A DNA stretch of 64,000 bases from Papio anubis (Eukaryota; Chordata; Mammalia; Primates; Cercopithecidae), in the NCBI RefSeq assembly GCF_008728515.1, contig NC_044977.1, forward strand, positions 192,313,987 through 192,377,986, written 5' to 3'. Both the position numbers and the translations under genes were made by a program. Below the pieces are notes generated by a model, which saw nothing but the letters and a program-made list of their open reading frames with translations, ran no database searches and had not been told where the DNA came from. Shown here in pieces: positions 1-11,953 of the stretch (positions are counted from its first letter, which is position 1; every line of letters starts with the position of its first letter).

Positions 1-700
1 AAAAAGAAACTTCAGATGGAAGTGCTATAAAGGAAAATAAACACACAGAGGGGCAGGAAGTTAGATGCAGTGGGGGCAGGCAGAGGTGATCATGAAAGAT
101 CTCTTTCAAATATGGCCTTAGTGACATTCAGGCAGAAGAAATAAAAATTCAAAGGTCCCAACGTGAAAACAAGCTTCTCAGAAACAATGCTACCTCTTTG
201 TCTTTGACAGATTAGGAAGATTCTTAAATTAATAAAAATTATTAATAACGACTATAGCTCTTACTAGCACTAACAAAGACTAAGTCCTATATTTAATATG
301 AACTATTTATAAAAATTGGTAATACAAATAATCTTAGTCATTAATTAACAGGTATGTATAAAACTGTATATTACCAACAGAAAATGTTCTTTTTAAGTTT
401 TCATAGAACATTTTCTAAAATGGATTATGTTTTAAGTCACAAAGAAATCCTCAATAAGTTTAAAAGATATTTTAAAAGATTATAGAAGCTGACAACAATG
501 AAAGAAAATATAAGAGTGAATAGAATTATCCTAAATACCTCCTGAGTCAAAGAGGAATCAAAACAGAACCACCAACTATTTGGAAAATACTGAGCAGAAG
601 AACATCATTCATGTAAATTAGAATGTGCAGCCAATGCTGCATTCAGAAGCAAATTAAGAACATTAAACATTTTTACTACTAAAAGACATTAAAAGGAACT

Positions 701-770
701 AGCTTTGCACAGTGGCAGTATCGTAGCCAATGAGGGCTATTCCAGGTGCGATTATTGCGATTATTTTCAA
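701..770 (+). pseudogene. Truncated U4 snRNA pseudogene
   Basis: It begins AGCTTTGCACAGTGGCAGTA and continues TCGTAGCCAATGAGG, matching the U4 spliceosomal RNA 5' end with few changes through GCGATTATTGC. After about 55 nt it departs from U4 and runs into an inverted copy of the preceding U4 segment (TTTTCAATTAGCAATAAT). The 5' stem-loop is partly present; the Sm site and 3' stem are absent, so it cannot make functional U4. It sits inside old L1 sequence. Confidence 0.88.
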
Positions 771-1173
771 TTAGCAATAATTATGAATTAATGAACTTAA
801 TTCATTAAGTTAGTTAAAGTATTAACAACAACAAAAAAAGCAGGAGAGCAAAACAAAGACAAAAGTAGAAACAGGGATTCAGAAAACAAACAAACAAAAA
901 AATAGAATAAATAAATCTCAAAGCTGGTTAGTAAAAAAAAAAACCACTAAGTAGACAAACATTTGGCAAATTCAGAAAAATAACGAAATCACTAATAAAA
1001 GATGGAAATGAATACCACAGATCTTAATGACAAAAGATTATACACACCTATACAGTAACAGATTTGAAAATCTAAAAGAAACGATCTAGGAAATAAAAAT
1101 TATCAAAAGTGACTCACGAATAAGGATTCCTGAATAGGTTATAGAAGTTAACTACAGAAGTTTAAATAAAGGC

Positions 1174-1479
1174 CTTTTTTTTTTTTCTTATGAGATGGAG
1201 TTTTTTTCACTCTTGTTGCCCAGGCTGGAGTGCAATGGCACGATCTTGGCTCACCGCAACCTCCACCTCCTGGGTTCAGGCAATTCTCCTGCCTCAGCCT
1301 CCTGAGTAGCTGGGATTACAGGCACAAGCCACCACATCCAGCTAATTTTGCATTTTTAGTAGACACAGGGTTTCTCCATATGCTGGTCAGGCTAGTCTCG
1401 AACTCCGAACCTCAGGCGATCTGCCCACCTTGGCCTCCCAAAGTGCTGGGATTACTGGCGTGAGCCACCATGCCGGGCC
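1174..1479 (-). mobile_element. Alu, full length
   Basis: Poly-T, then GAGATGGAG, the left and right monomers, and the GGCC end. Inserted in L1 sequence. Confidence 0.95.
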
Positions 1480-1883
1480 TATTCTTATCAAACTAAATTT
1501 TTGAGATTCTCCTCTAACCTTTCAAAAAACTGTGTATGCATGACTAATGTGAGTGGGATTTTGGTTATTCATGATATATGCCTTATGATACCTTTGGTTA
1601 ATAGCAAATTTACTATTACATATCTTCAGCGATAGGTAAAAGAAGAAAACCATATCATCATCTAAATGTTACAATAACATCTGATAAAATTCAGAAGCCA
1701 TTCCTATTTTTTGTAAAGCCGAAACAGAATAAAATAATAATCTTTCTCTAAATCCAACAGCGGCCATCATCCCTAACTGAAAATATATTAATACCAAAGT
1801 CATTTCAAGACAATGACACCTCTCTTATTTAACCAGTCTTGGAATTTCAGGCCAATGTAAGAAAGACCTAAAACAGGGTTAAC

Positions 1884-2040
1884 GGCTGGGCACAGTGGCT
1901 CATGCCTTTAATTCCAACACTTTGGGAGGCTGAGACAGGCGGATCACAAGGTCAGGAGACCAAGACCATCCTGGCTAACATGGTGAAACCCCATCTTTAA
2001 AAAACAGGAAAACAAAAACAAAAACAAACAAACAAAAAAC
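1884..2040 (+). mobile_element. Alu, 5' portion
   Basis: GGCTGGGCACAGTGGCTCATGCC through CCATCTTTAAAAAACAGG. It ends in an A-rich (AAAAAC)n tail and lacks the right monomer. Confidence 0.85.
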
Positions 2041-2200
2041 AAGGTTAAATATTGTAACCATAAAAAAGTGGCTGAAGTTACTATTATTCTCAGATAAAAC
2101 AATGAACCTGGAAAACAAAATAAACAGACTTTTACTGAAGTCCAGTAAGATAATAAAAACACCAATGAACAGAAACAATCTAGTTACTTCTTCCTCTATT

Positions 2201-2502
2201 TTTTTTTTTTTTTTTAACTTGGAGACAGAGTCTCATTCTGTTACCCAGGCTGGAGTGCAGTGGCTGGATCTCCGCTCACTGCAACCTCCGCCTCCAGGGC
2301 TCAGACGATTCTCCTGCCTCAGCCTCCCAAGTAGCTGGAACTACAGGTGTGCATCACCACACCCGGCCAATTTTTTGTGTTTTTAGTAGACACAGGGTTT
2401 CACCATGTTGGTTAGCTGTCCTCAACTCCTGATATCAGGTGATCCACCCACCTAGGCCTCCCAAAGTGCTGGGATTACAGGCATGAGCCACTGCACTCGG
2501 CC
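2201..2502 (-). mobile_element. Alu, full length
   Basis: Poly-T at 2201, complete dimeric Alu, ending TCGGCC. Confidence 0.95.
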
Positions 2503-2608
2503 AAATATTTTTATACCTGTATTTTATTTCTGTAGCAAAACTATTTTAAAACTCTTTTATGAAAGAGGCATGAAAAAATTCCAGAAAGATTAAGATTGAA
2601 ACACTATG

Positions 2609-2898
2609 GGCCGGGCACGGTGGCTCACGCCTATAATCCCAACATTTTGGGAAGCCAAGGTGGGCAGATCACCTGAGGTCAGGAGTTTGAGACCAGCCTG
2701 ACCAACATGGCAAAACCCTATCTCTGCTAAAAAAAAAAAAAAAAAAAAAATCAGCGGGGTGTGATCCCAGCTACTTGGGAGGCTGAGGCAGAGGAATCGC
2801 TTGAACCTGGGAGGCAGAGGTTGCAGTGAGCTGAGATCCAACACTGCACTCCAGCCTAGGTGACAGAGCAAGACTCCGTGTCAAAAAAAAAAAAAAAA
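2609..2898 (+). mobile_element. Alu
   Basis: GGCCGGGCACGGTGGCTCACGCC start. A long internal A run replaces part of the middle linker, and the element ends in poly-A at 2880-2898. Confidence 0.95.
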
Positions 2899-2932
2899 GA
2901 AAGACAACAATTATTATTATCATTATTATTAT

Positions 2933-3211
2933 TTTTTTGAGACGGAGTCTCGCTCTGTCGCCCAGGCTGGAGCCGGATCTCGGCTCACTGCAAGTTCCGC
3001 CTCCTGGGTTTACACCATTCTCCTGCCTCAGCCTCCCGAGTAGCTGGGACTACAGGCGCCTGCCACCTCGCCCGGCTAGTTTTTTGTATTTTTTGTAGAG
3101 ACGGGGTTTCACCGGGTTAGCCAGGATGGTCTCGATCTCCTGACCTCGTGATCCGCCCGTCTTGGCCTCCCAAAGTGCTGGGATTACAGGCTTGAGCCAC
3201 CGCCCCCGGCC
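2933..3211 (-). mobile_element. AluY, young cercopithecine type
   Basis: Minus-strand Alu carrying the GGCTTGAGCC signature (GGCTCAAGCC on the element strand). It directly follows the previous plus-strand Alu, making a tail-to-tail inverted pair. Confidence 0.92.
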
Positions 3212-4104
3212 AACACAACAATTATTAAAAGTACCAGAAAAAAACACATAAGAATGTTTTTGTAAAGGTGGAATGAGGAAGATCTTAAACAGAAGGCAAA
3301 AGATTAATATCTATGACACGTGAAGAGCTTCTACAATTCAGTAAGGAAATATAGATTGGTAACGTCTTTTTGGAATGCAATTCAAAAGGAAAAAAGAAAT
3401 TTAAATGTACACTTACAAGTCGTTTTAATGGAAATACATACATATGCATGTGCACAAAGACATACGTATAAAGAAGTTCATTCAGGCTCTAGTTTTAGTA
3501 ACTCAAAGTCAGAAATAACATAAATGACCACAAATAATTAAGGTACTACCTGTAGTGTACTATCTTTTGACTTAAAAAGTAGAGGTGCCACTATATGTAA
3601 TGATATGGTTAACGATCAGATTTTTTATTTTAAAATCAACATAAAAAGTATCCAACACACAACAGGGACTTATTTCTACCTTAGTAAGTAAAACTATTAA
3701 CAGTGGGTAGGCACTTCTAAGGAGTGGGACTAAAAAGTGGAGCGAGAGCAATTTTCACTTTTTAAGAATTTTATAAGACAGGGCTGTGTCTGTCACTCAG
3801 GCTGGAATGCAACGGTGCAATCACAGCTCACTGGACCTCCAACTCTTGGACTCAGGCAATCCTTCTGCCTCAGTCTCCCAAGGTGCTGGCATTTTCACCC
3901 TTTAAATATTTAATCGACTTGTTGGAACCTTTTATAACATGGACTGCTTTTAGAATTTAAATGTAAAATAAGGAACAAAACCACTGTTCCAGTTTGTTAC
4001 AATGGTTCTCTCTGCCAGCTGAGACTAAGGTGATTTTTGTCTTAATAGTTTTTACTACTTTCCAAATTTCTTATTTAATATTGTTTTCTGCTTTTATTTT
4101 TGAC
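3212..4104. other. Mostly unique intronic DNA with an Alu fragment
   Basis: No gene signal. A decayed minus-strand Alu monomer lies at about 3776-3890 (TGTCACTCAGGCTGGAATGC). The rest is AT-rich and not assigned. Confidence 0.6.
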
Positions 4105-4216
4105 TCATTTAAGAGATGGGGTCCCCCTATGTTGTCCAGGCTGACCTCAAATTCCTGGACTCAAAGGATCCTCAGCCTCCCGAGCAGCTGGGACTACAGG
4201 CACCACCAGCCACTGC
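4105..4216 (-). mobile_element. Alu monomer fragment (old)
   Basis: GAGATGGGGTCCCCCTATGTTGTCCAGGCTG through CTGGGACTACAGGC. This is a diverged left-arm-type fragment. Confidence 0.8.
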
Positions 4217-4417
4217 CCACTTCCCAACTTCTCTACAGGAAATATGCATATTTTTAAATCTGAGAAATCTGTGTTCGAAAACCCTATGTTTTATTTCAGT
4301 GGTGAAACAATTTTATGTTTTTCTTCTGAAAAATTATATTTTATTCACCAAAAAAATTTTTTATTTTTTAGTTATGGTCTCAGAAACTTCGTTCTTTTAG
4401 ATGGCAGTTTTATTTTT

Positions 4418-4738
4418 GTTTTTGAGACGGACCCTCACTGTCACCCAGGCTGAAGTGCAGTGGCACGATCTCAGCTCACTGCAGCCTCTGCCTCCTGGGT
4501 TCAAGCAATTCTCCCGCCTCAGCCTCCCGAGTAGCTGGGGTTACAGGCGCCTGCCATCACATCCGGCTAGTATTTTTATTTTTAGTAGAGAATACTAAAT
4601 TCTCTACTAAAGAATAGTAGAGAATATAGGTTTTACCATGTTGGCCAGGCTGGTCTCGAACTTCTAGTTCCAAGTGATCCGCCCGCTGCAGCCTCCCAAA
4701 ACGCTGGGATTACAGGTGTGAGCCAACACACCCGGCCT
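4418..4738 (-). mobile_element. Alu with internal micro-duplication
   Basis: Full minus-strand Alu. The central AGTAGAGAATA motif is repeated in direct and inverted form around 4580-4630, adding roughly 30 bp. Confidence 0.92.
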
Positions 4739-4834
4739 ACAAGGCAGTATTAAATCTAAATTTAGGAGTATCAACTCTACAGCATATAAGAATAGGCTAT
4801 TAACTAACGTTTATTAAGAACTACACTTACAGAA

Positions 4835-5005
4835 TACCTGCATTCCTTCATTTGATCTAAATGTTCCTATGAAATTGGTATTATTATTTTTATTATCCCC
4901 ATCTTACAGATGAGAAAAGTCTTGAAAGGAATGTGTTATCTTGCCCAGGGTAAAGCAGAACAGTAAGAATTCAAACGCAGGACTCTAGCTCCAAACCACA
5001 TGGGA
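4835..5005 (+). mobile_element. MIR SINE
   Basis: Core MIR phrases are visible: TATTATCCCCATCTTACAGATGAG, then CTTGCCCAGGGTAAAGCAG and TTCAAACGCAGGACTC. This is an ancient tRNA-derived SINE. Confidence 0.82.
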
Positions 5006-5603
5006 TACAGGGAGTAAGTTCTGAAGTAACTCAGGGAGAGGAGGCTGGAGCACTGAAATCCTGAATCAATGTTCAGACTGACTACCCTTAACCAGGCAAG
5101 TGACCCTAGAAGGGAAGAAGCGATGAAACTCAACTCTGATCACAGAAGAAAACAACCAGCATTTTATTTTTGGGGCGCAATGAGGGTTTTTTTTTCCTTT
5201 CCTATTCTGTTCTGTTAAGGCACAAAAAGGATCCTAGAAAGAGCTCGGACACACAATTTGCAATTAATACGCTCCCTCTGATTAGTCTGGAAACTTAACT
5301 AACAAACTGATCAAAACCCTTATGACTTAAAGTCTTGAAGATGACCCAGTTTCAAATTTTAATCAAAAGTGGAAAAGTCAGAAGGCCAAACAAAATGCTA
5401 TCTCAAGTATTATTATAATAATCAATTTTGATAGATAAAAGATAGGAAGAATCTAACAATACCTACTTATTTTATCCTTGGCTACTTGACAAAGTTCTTA
5501 GATATTAGAAAAGTATAATTGAAAGATTATCTTTAGCTACCTGAACAAATTCTAAGTCGTCTCTCTTAAAAAGTATAATTGAAAAGAAATAGAAACTGTT
5601 GGT

Positions 5604-5895
5604 GGGGTGCAGTGGCTCACGCCTGTAATCCCAGCATTTTGGGAGGCTGAGGCGGGCAGACCACCTGAGGTCGGGAGTTTGAGACCAGCCTGACCAACAT
5701 GGAGAAACCCCATCTCTACTAAAAATACAAAATTAGCCGGGCGTGGTGGCTCATGCCTGTAATCCCAGCTACTCGGCAGGCTGAGGCAGAAGAATCGCTT
5801 AAGCCCGGGAAGCGGAGGTTGCAATCGCACCATTGCACTCCTGCCTGGGCAACTGAAACTCCGTCTCAAAAAAAAAAAAAAAAAAGAAAGAAAGA
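5604..5895 (+). mobile_element. Alu
   Basis: Dimeric Alu with a short deletion in the right arm near 5828 and an (A)n(GAAA)n tail. Confidence 0.93.
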
Positions 5896-7229
5896 AATAT
5901 TAATTGTTAGCCGCATCTACTTCGGAACCTGTCTAACATAAAGATCAGAGAGCCCTATCACTTGTATACTCGAACTACAAACTTAATTTTGAATTTGGGT
6001 TTGCAAGGTTAGTATTAAATAGCACGGAGTCCAGTTATCTCTCTGAATGATAGTAAACCATAAACCAAGGCCCTAAAGGAAGTGAAATACCCAGGAACTC
6101 TTCCTTCATAAAAATATCTGCTGATAAGAAGAAACTAGCAGAGAAGCCAACACCTACAGACCAAGTGTCAAACTCCAACAAAACTCCAACCTTTCTACAC
6201 CTTAATCCCTCCGGCTAATAAAACACCCATTAAGTTAAGGACAACTGATACTACTATTTAAGAAATGATGACAGTATTGAAGTTGAGTATTGGAGTCATT
6301 TTTTTCAGAGCCTTGCTGGAGAGAAAGGTAACAATGGGCTATTTAGTGAAAACACAAAATACACTGAATTTAGGTCAACCTCTGTTACCAAATCGGAAAG
6401 TTGGTTTAAGACCTACATCTATCACAGGTTCACTTTCCGTAATAAGGGTCAATCAGTGTGCTTGGCTAATAAATAGCTCGAAAAGATTTAATAGCCGAGG
6501 ATGACAGAGTGAAAAAGTTGCCCGAAATCCATACTCCTAACAGAACATGAAAAAGGCCCTTCTATATACACGAGCATGAGTGGGTTTTACAAAAGCCAAA
6601 GACCTTCTGGCGAAGTGGACAAGTTTTAACCTGCTTTAAAAATTACTGTTCACTGCCTTCATCCCAATCTAACTTTATTGAGTGTTATTCTATTGGACAA
6701 CCCTACAAAAACAAAACCCCCAGAGCAAATTCTTGTACATTTCAATATCCTGCCTACTTATAAGAGCGGAAGAGTCGAACACAGCAGGGGAAAAAAACGT
6801 GACGCGCACAACCTTGATCCAAAACACAGCTCTTCGTAGTCTAATTTTAGGCCTAACCATTCTGTCTTTCCAGAAAGCTTAAAAAAGAAAACAAAGAAAC
6901 GACACATCACCTGTAACGCAGAAGTGAGATAATGATTTCAACGGGAGTTCCTTAGGTATCCAGGGAAGACAAATCCCGCTCACACTGCCCAGAGAATAGT
7001 ACTATTAAAATTAAGATACAAGGATGGGTACAACCTCACACCCACTGACGATGACACGCTTCTGTTCTTGGATGACTTATCTTTAAAGAATTAGTCAAAA
7101 GGTTGAGTCCACAGAGAAATCTGTGGCATCGTTTTGTGTTTGTGCGTGCGTTTCCAAGAAAGCCAAACATGGCGAAAAACCAATCTTAACTTCACCTAAG
7201 TTATCTAAAGCAGCTAATTCCACCCCTAG

Positions 7230-8280
7230 GCTGAAGCTCAGACAGGAGCGAGAAGCTCCGAGAGTTCCGCCCGTCAGCGGGGCCTCTAGCGCCCGGGACG
7301 CTCTGCGTTTCCACCGGTGTGGAATGTGGAAGAGGCTCCAGGCTGGAGCGGAGAAAACAGCCAAGCTCCTGGCGACAATGTTCCCGAGCAGTGAAACTGG
7401 GGTGAACAGAGAGCGAGCAAGGAGGGGCTGAGAGCCAGCGAGAGAGGAAACACCAACGAACAAAACCGGAGAGTCTGGTCCAGCATTAAGAAAACGGGGC
7501 AAAGGAAGAGGGTGAAACGGGAGGGCAGGGAAGACCGAGAGTCGGCAGCGCCCGTGGGGCCGCGCGGTTCAGGGCAGGGCTGGGTCCAGGAAGAGTCAGA
7601 CCCCGGCAGCCCAGCAAGCTTCCCATTTCGGGCTAAAGCCAGCGAAGAAAACGGCCCTGGGGAGCAGACAATGAGCCACCGCCCCAGGAGCCGCGGCTCC
7701 CGGCACGCAGGTGGCGGCTCCCCGGCCCCGCGCGGGGCAGGTCGGCCGTCCCGGGCCACTCCCGCCCGCCAGGCCGCGGAGGAGGACGGAGGAGGAAGAG
7801 AGCCGGCCCGCGTTCCGCGCCGGCCGGCCTAGGTGCACTTACCCCAGGCGAGGGAAGGTCCCCGCCCCAGCGAGGCGCCTCCGTCAGAGCTCCCGGCGGG
7901 CTGCGGAGCCGCCCCGGGCCAGCGCGCGGCGCGGGAAGGGGAGGGGAGGGAAGGGGAAGCGGGGCGGGAAGAGACGCCGCGCTGGAGCAGCCGCTGCTAC
8001 CGCTAGGCCCGGCGGCGGCGGAGCCCTGCGGCCGCCAGGGAGGGGAGGGGAGGGTGCCTTCGGCAATGGCGACGGCCCGGGCCGGAGGGGAAGCGGAACA
8101 ACCGCCGCCGCTGCGCGTGGCCACAACCCTGGAGGAGGGCGACGGCGGGGAGCGGGGCGGGGCGGGGCCAGAACTCAGCACCCCTCCCGCCAGAAGCCGG
8201 AGCTCCCCGGGGTGGAGACGAGCGCCACCTCCCATGGGCAGGCCCGCGCGGGGGCCGCTGGGAGTCGTAGTTCGGTGATA
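7230..8280. promoter_or_regulatory. PAK2: CpG island, presumed PAK2 promoter
   Basis: A strongly GC-rich, CpG-dense kilobase in otherwise AT-rich DNA, with GGGGCGGGGC (Sp1/KLF-like) boxes near 8155-8168 and GGGAGGGGAGGG runs near 7935 and 8040. There is no TATA box in the expected place, as is usual for housekeeping promoters. By 3q29 synteny it is the promoter of PAK2, a Cdc42/Rac-regulated serine/threonine kinase, transcribed leftward. The gene identity rests on position relative to PIGX and not on coding sequence, since PAK2 coding exons lie outside the window. Confidence 0.7.
7843..8150 (-). other. PAK2: Candidate PAK2 non-coding exon 1
   Basis: On the minus strand a strong splice donor (CTGGG followed by GTAAGTGC) sits with its GT at 7842-7841, inside the CpG island. 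This fits a short 5'-untranslated first exon whose transcription start lies in the GC box region near 8.05-8.2 kb. PAK2 is known to have a non-coding first exon followed by a large intron. The right-hand boundary is a guess. Confidence 0.5.
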
Positions 8281-8544
8281 GACGTTGCTTTTATTCCTTT
8301 GGTAGTCTTTGTATTGAGAGGAGCAGCCAGTCCCTCATTTAATTCAGCACTGTCTCCAAGCAGATTTCTGCCGACCGAAGACGCTGACAGACGATTGCCG
8401 TTATACACATCTGCTCCGCGACATTTGTTTCTGGGAATTCATCCGTTATCCATTTTGCTTTTTTGCTTACAAATTCTTAAATTTTGCTGCTAAATTAAGT
8501 CCCATCTTCTTGCAAATTAAGACTTCCCTATTTTATCCACGGAG

Positions 8545-9480
8545 GAGTTCATCAATGTTTCACTTATTCTACAAATATTTGAGTGTCTAATATGGACTAG
8601 ACACTGTTAAGCATCAGAAATACATGGGTGGGCCAGGTGCAGTGGTTCACGCCTGTAATCCCAGCACTTTGGGAAGCTGAGGTGGGCGGATCACCTGGGG
8701 TCAGGAGTTCGAGACCAGCCTGGCCAACACAATGAAACCCCGTTTCTACTAAAAATACAAAAATTAGCTGGGCCTGGTGGCGCGCATCTGTAGTCCCAGC
8801 TACTCGGGAGGCTGAGGCAGGGGAATCACTTGAACCCAGGAAGGAGGAGGTTGCAGTGAGCCAAGATCGGGCCACTGCACTCCAGCGTGGGTGACAGAGC
8901 CAGACTCCGTCTCAAAAACAAAACAAAAAGCACAAAAGAAATGCAAGGTTGAACACGATTCACCAAGTCTTTGTGGAGCTTATATGAAGACATAGTAATC
9001 AAAGTGGTCACACCTGGTATAAGGAAAAACTTGGTGAGGTTACTTTGGATAGGGTAGTCGGAGAAGGCCTCATTAAGGAGGTGATACTTAAGGCAAGAAC
9101 AGAAAGAGACAGCACCCAGAGAAGCACCCAGAGGTGAAAAGCAATACAGGCAGGAAAAGAAAGAAAAGGGCTTGCTACAGTCAGTCAGAAGCCCTGTGTA
9201 GCTGGGGCCTAGAACAAGAAGGCAGTACTATCAAGAAAACACTAGAGCAGACAAGACTCAGGTCATGAAAGATCCTGAATGCCATGGTAAAAAGCCTATA
9301 CTTTATTAAAAGGCTTTTAAGCAGGGAAGTTATGTTACCTGGCTTACACTTCAAGATCACTAGACTGCAGTGTGGATAATGGAGTATAGAGATGCAAGAA
9401 CAGAAGGGAAATAAAGTAGGAAGGCAGTAGAAAGAAAGAGGGATTGTGCTTCTCTATCAATGTAGAGCAGAAAACTCAAT
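8545..9480 (-). mobile_element. L2 LINE remnant split by an Alu
   Basis: Phrases of the L2 3' end in reverse complement: ATTCTACAAATATTTGAGTG and GACTAGACACTGTTAAGC before the Alu, then GGAGAAGGCCTCATTAAGGAGG and GGCTTTTAAGCAGGGAAGT after it. Heavily decayed. Confidence 0.6.
8632..8935 (+). mobile_element. Alu, full length
   Basis: GGCCAGGTGCAGTGGTTCACGCC through CTCCGTCTCAAAAACAAAACAAAAAG. Confidence 0.95.
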
Positions 9481-10421
9481 TGATGCAGAGGGTACAGGAG
9501 AGAAAGGAATCAAGGAGCAACATGGCACAGTAAGAGATAACCTGAAAAATGCTCTGATTATGTGTGTTTAATAAACACACAGAAACACTGGTAAACAGGA
9601 CATTGTTTCAAAGGCATAGCTTGCAAGAATGAAAACAGAATGCTTCTGACAGTCTTCCAAACTTCACACTCAACCTGAAGAAGGGGCAGGAAACCAGAGT
9701 GGTAAGCAGGGCAGTGAAGCCATGGCTGTGTTGAGGGCACCTACTTATCTAAGAAATCTCTAGGGTTTTAACAGGTGCACAGGAAACTAAAGACAAGGAC
9801 TTGGGCCTATACAAGAAATCAGGACTGTGATCCTGCATAGGACTGGAAATTCAAAGCGCTATACCCTTCAAGAACTGACTGGGGGAAAAAGACCCTGTAC
9901 TAGCCCAGGGAGACGTACAGGACATTTGTTTACTTTGGCCTGCAGTGGGCTTGGAGGGAAAAAGAAAATTTTCCTTTAGAATTAATAACCTTTTAGAATT
10001 TTCCCTCACTAAGGTTTTAAAGTTCAAATTTGTCAAGAAAGTGGTCCCAGGCTGGAGTTCTGGGGGGCCTGGAAGAGACAAATACAAATCCTGACTGCAC
10101 AGGTGTACCCTCAACCTGGGTCTCAAAGGATTTCACAGATTAAACAGGATTTCCAAAGCCAAACATGAGCACCCAAAATACAATATACCTGAGGAAATAA
10201 GCAACAATGAGTGAGTCAATAGAAACTACAAAGAATATAAGAAAACCCATACAGACTTTAGCTGCTAGAATTAATGGCTACAGAATATAAAATACGCCTA
10301 TTTAAATGATTAAAGAAAATAAGACAGGAGCTAGAAAACATGAGCAAGAAACAAGATGCTTTTTAAAATTTATTTTATTATTATTTTTTTAATGACCAAA
10401 CAGCTTTGAAAATGAATTAAG

Positions 10422-10727
10422 TAGGCCAGGCATGGTGGCTTACGCCTGTAATCCCAGCACTTTCGGAAGCCAAGGTGGGCGGATCACCTGAGGTCAGGAG
10501 TTCAAGACCAGCCTGGCCAACTTGGTGAAACCCCCGTTTGTACTAAAAATGCAAAAATTAGCTGGGCGTGGTGGTGGGCGCCTGTAGTCCCAGCTACTCA
10601 GGAGGCTGAGGCAGGAGAATCACTTGAACCTGGGAGGTGGAGGTTGCAGTGGGCCAAGATTGTGCCATTGTACTCCAGCCTGGGCAACAAGAGCAAAACT
10701 CCGTCTCAAAACAAAAACAACAACAAA
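10422..10727 (+). mobile_element. Alu, full length
   Basis: GGCCAGGCATGGTGGCTTACGCC through an A-rich AACAAAAACAACAAC tail. Confidence 0.95.
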
Positions 10728-10989
10728 AGAATTAAGTAGAAGTTCTAGAAACAAAGAATAATTGAAACCAAAGCCAATGTTTGGTTAAATAGCAGATTAC
10801 ACACAATTGAAGAGAAAATTAGTAAACTGAAAGACAGATCAAAAGAAATTACTGAGAACAGCCTAGAGACAGGAAAAATGAAAGCAAGCTTAAGAGACAT
10901 GGGGATAGATTGTTAAGGTCTACCATACTCCTAATGAGAATTCCAGGAGAGAAAAGAGAAAAACCAAAAGACACAGATAATAATGAGAT

Positions 10990-11279
10990 AGCCGGGCTGT
11001 GGCTCAAGCCTGTAATCCCAGCACTTTGGGAGGCCGAGACGCCTGGCTGATCACGCAGGTCAGGAGATCGAGACCATCCTGGCTTAACACGGTGAAACCC
11101 CGCCTCTACTAAAAATACAAAAAATCCAGCCGGGTGCGTGGCGGGCCAGTCCTAGCTACCGGGAGGCTGGAGGCAGGAGAATGGTTGAACTCCAGGAGGG
11201 CGGAGCTTGCAGTGAGCTGAGATCCCGCCACTGCACTCCAGCCTGGGCTTACAGAGCAAGACTCCGCCCCAAAAAAAAA
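10990..11279 (+). mobile_element. Young AluY with consensus damage
   Basis: The GGCTCAAGCC signature is present, but many 1-3 base losses and substitutions disrupt it (for example CGGGTGCGTGGCGGGCCAGTCC). The damage is unlike normal decay and unlike the clean flanks. Confidence 0.88.
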
Positions 11280-11573
11280 TAGTAATACACAATAATGAGA
11301 TAAGGCTGAAAATTTCGGAATTGATTAAAGACAAGAATCTTCAGATTCAGGAAGCAAACTGAACAGCAAGCAGGGTAAGTAAAAGAAATTTCAAACACAT
11401 GAAATGAAATTGCAGAATACCAGAGATAAAGCAACCAGAGAGAAAAGGCATTCTGCACAAACAACTATTACATTCACAGCAGATTTCACAACAGCAAAAT
11501 GAGTTCCAGTCAATAATGATATATTTTCAAAGTACCAAGAGAAAATAACCAAGCTTAGAAGTGTACAACTACC

Positions 11574-11953
11574 AGCTGGGCACAGTGGCTCACACTGTAA
11601 TCCCAGCACTTTGAGAGGCTGAGGTGGGCGGATCACCTGAGATCAGGAGTTCGAGAACAGCCTGGCCAACAATGGCAAAACCCAGACGGAGTCTCACTCT
11701 GTCACCCAGGCTGGAGTGCAGTGGTGCAATTTCGGCTCACTGCACCCTCCACCTTGCGATTCTCCTACCTCAGCCTCCAGAGTAGCTGGGATTACAGGTA
11801 CCTGCCATTGCACCCAGCTAATTTTTGTATTTTTAGTAGAGATGGGGTTTCACCATCTTGGCTAGGATGGTCTTAAACTCGTAACCTCGTGATCCACCCA
11901 CCTCGGCCTCCCAAAGTGCTGGGATTACAAGCGTGAGCCACCATGCCCGGCCG
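11574..11953. mobile_element. Head-to-head Alu fusion
   Basis: A plus-strand Alu 5' portion (11574-11687) changes abruptly at AAAACCC|AGACGGAG into a nearly complete minus-strand Alu (11688-11953) lacking its poly-T. Neither side shows its own 3' tail at the join. The result is an inverted repeat of about 110 bp. Confidence 0.85.

Larger units (their letters stand above)
480..1860 (+). mobile_element. Old L1 ORF2-region fragments
   Basis: A-rich sequence at 480-700, 830-1160 and about 1490-1860 resembles decayed L1 ORF2 (the stretch around AAAGCTGGTT and the following ACAGATCTTAATGACA). It is interrupted by the U4 pseudogene and by an Alu at 1.2-1.5 kb. No reading frame survives. The family is not resolved. 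Confidence 0.55.
1..7200 (-). other. PAK2: Presumed PAK2 intron 1 (left part)
   Basis: No coding exon was recognised between the window start and the CpG island at 7.2 kb. By synteny with human 3q29 this should be the start of the long first intron of PAK2, read on the minus strand. It holds old L1 fragments, Alus, a MIR and a U4 snRNA pseudogene. The stretch 5.9-7.2 kb is mostly unique DNA with no gene signal that I can see. Assignment to PAK2 is inference from neighbours only. Confidence 0.5.
10200..11573 (+). mobile_element. L1 fragment interrupted by two Alus
   Basis: A-rich L1-like sequence. At 10790-10990 and 11280-11573 it reads like L1 5'-region/ORF1-upstream sequence of old families (AACTGAAAGACAGATCAAAAG, GGCTGAAAATTTCGGAATTG, CAGAGAGAAAAGGCATTCTG). 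No open frame. Confidence 0.6.

Noticed and set aside
7286..8493. Several 100-260-codon frames in the PAK2 CpG island on both strands
   Set aside because: Arg/Pro/Gly-rich composition, overlapping on both strands, no splice-consistent structure: typical CpG-island noise.
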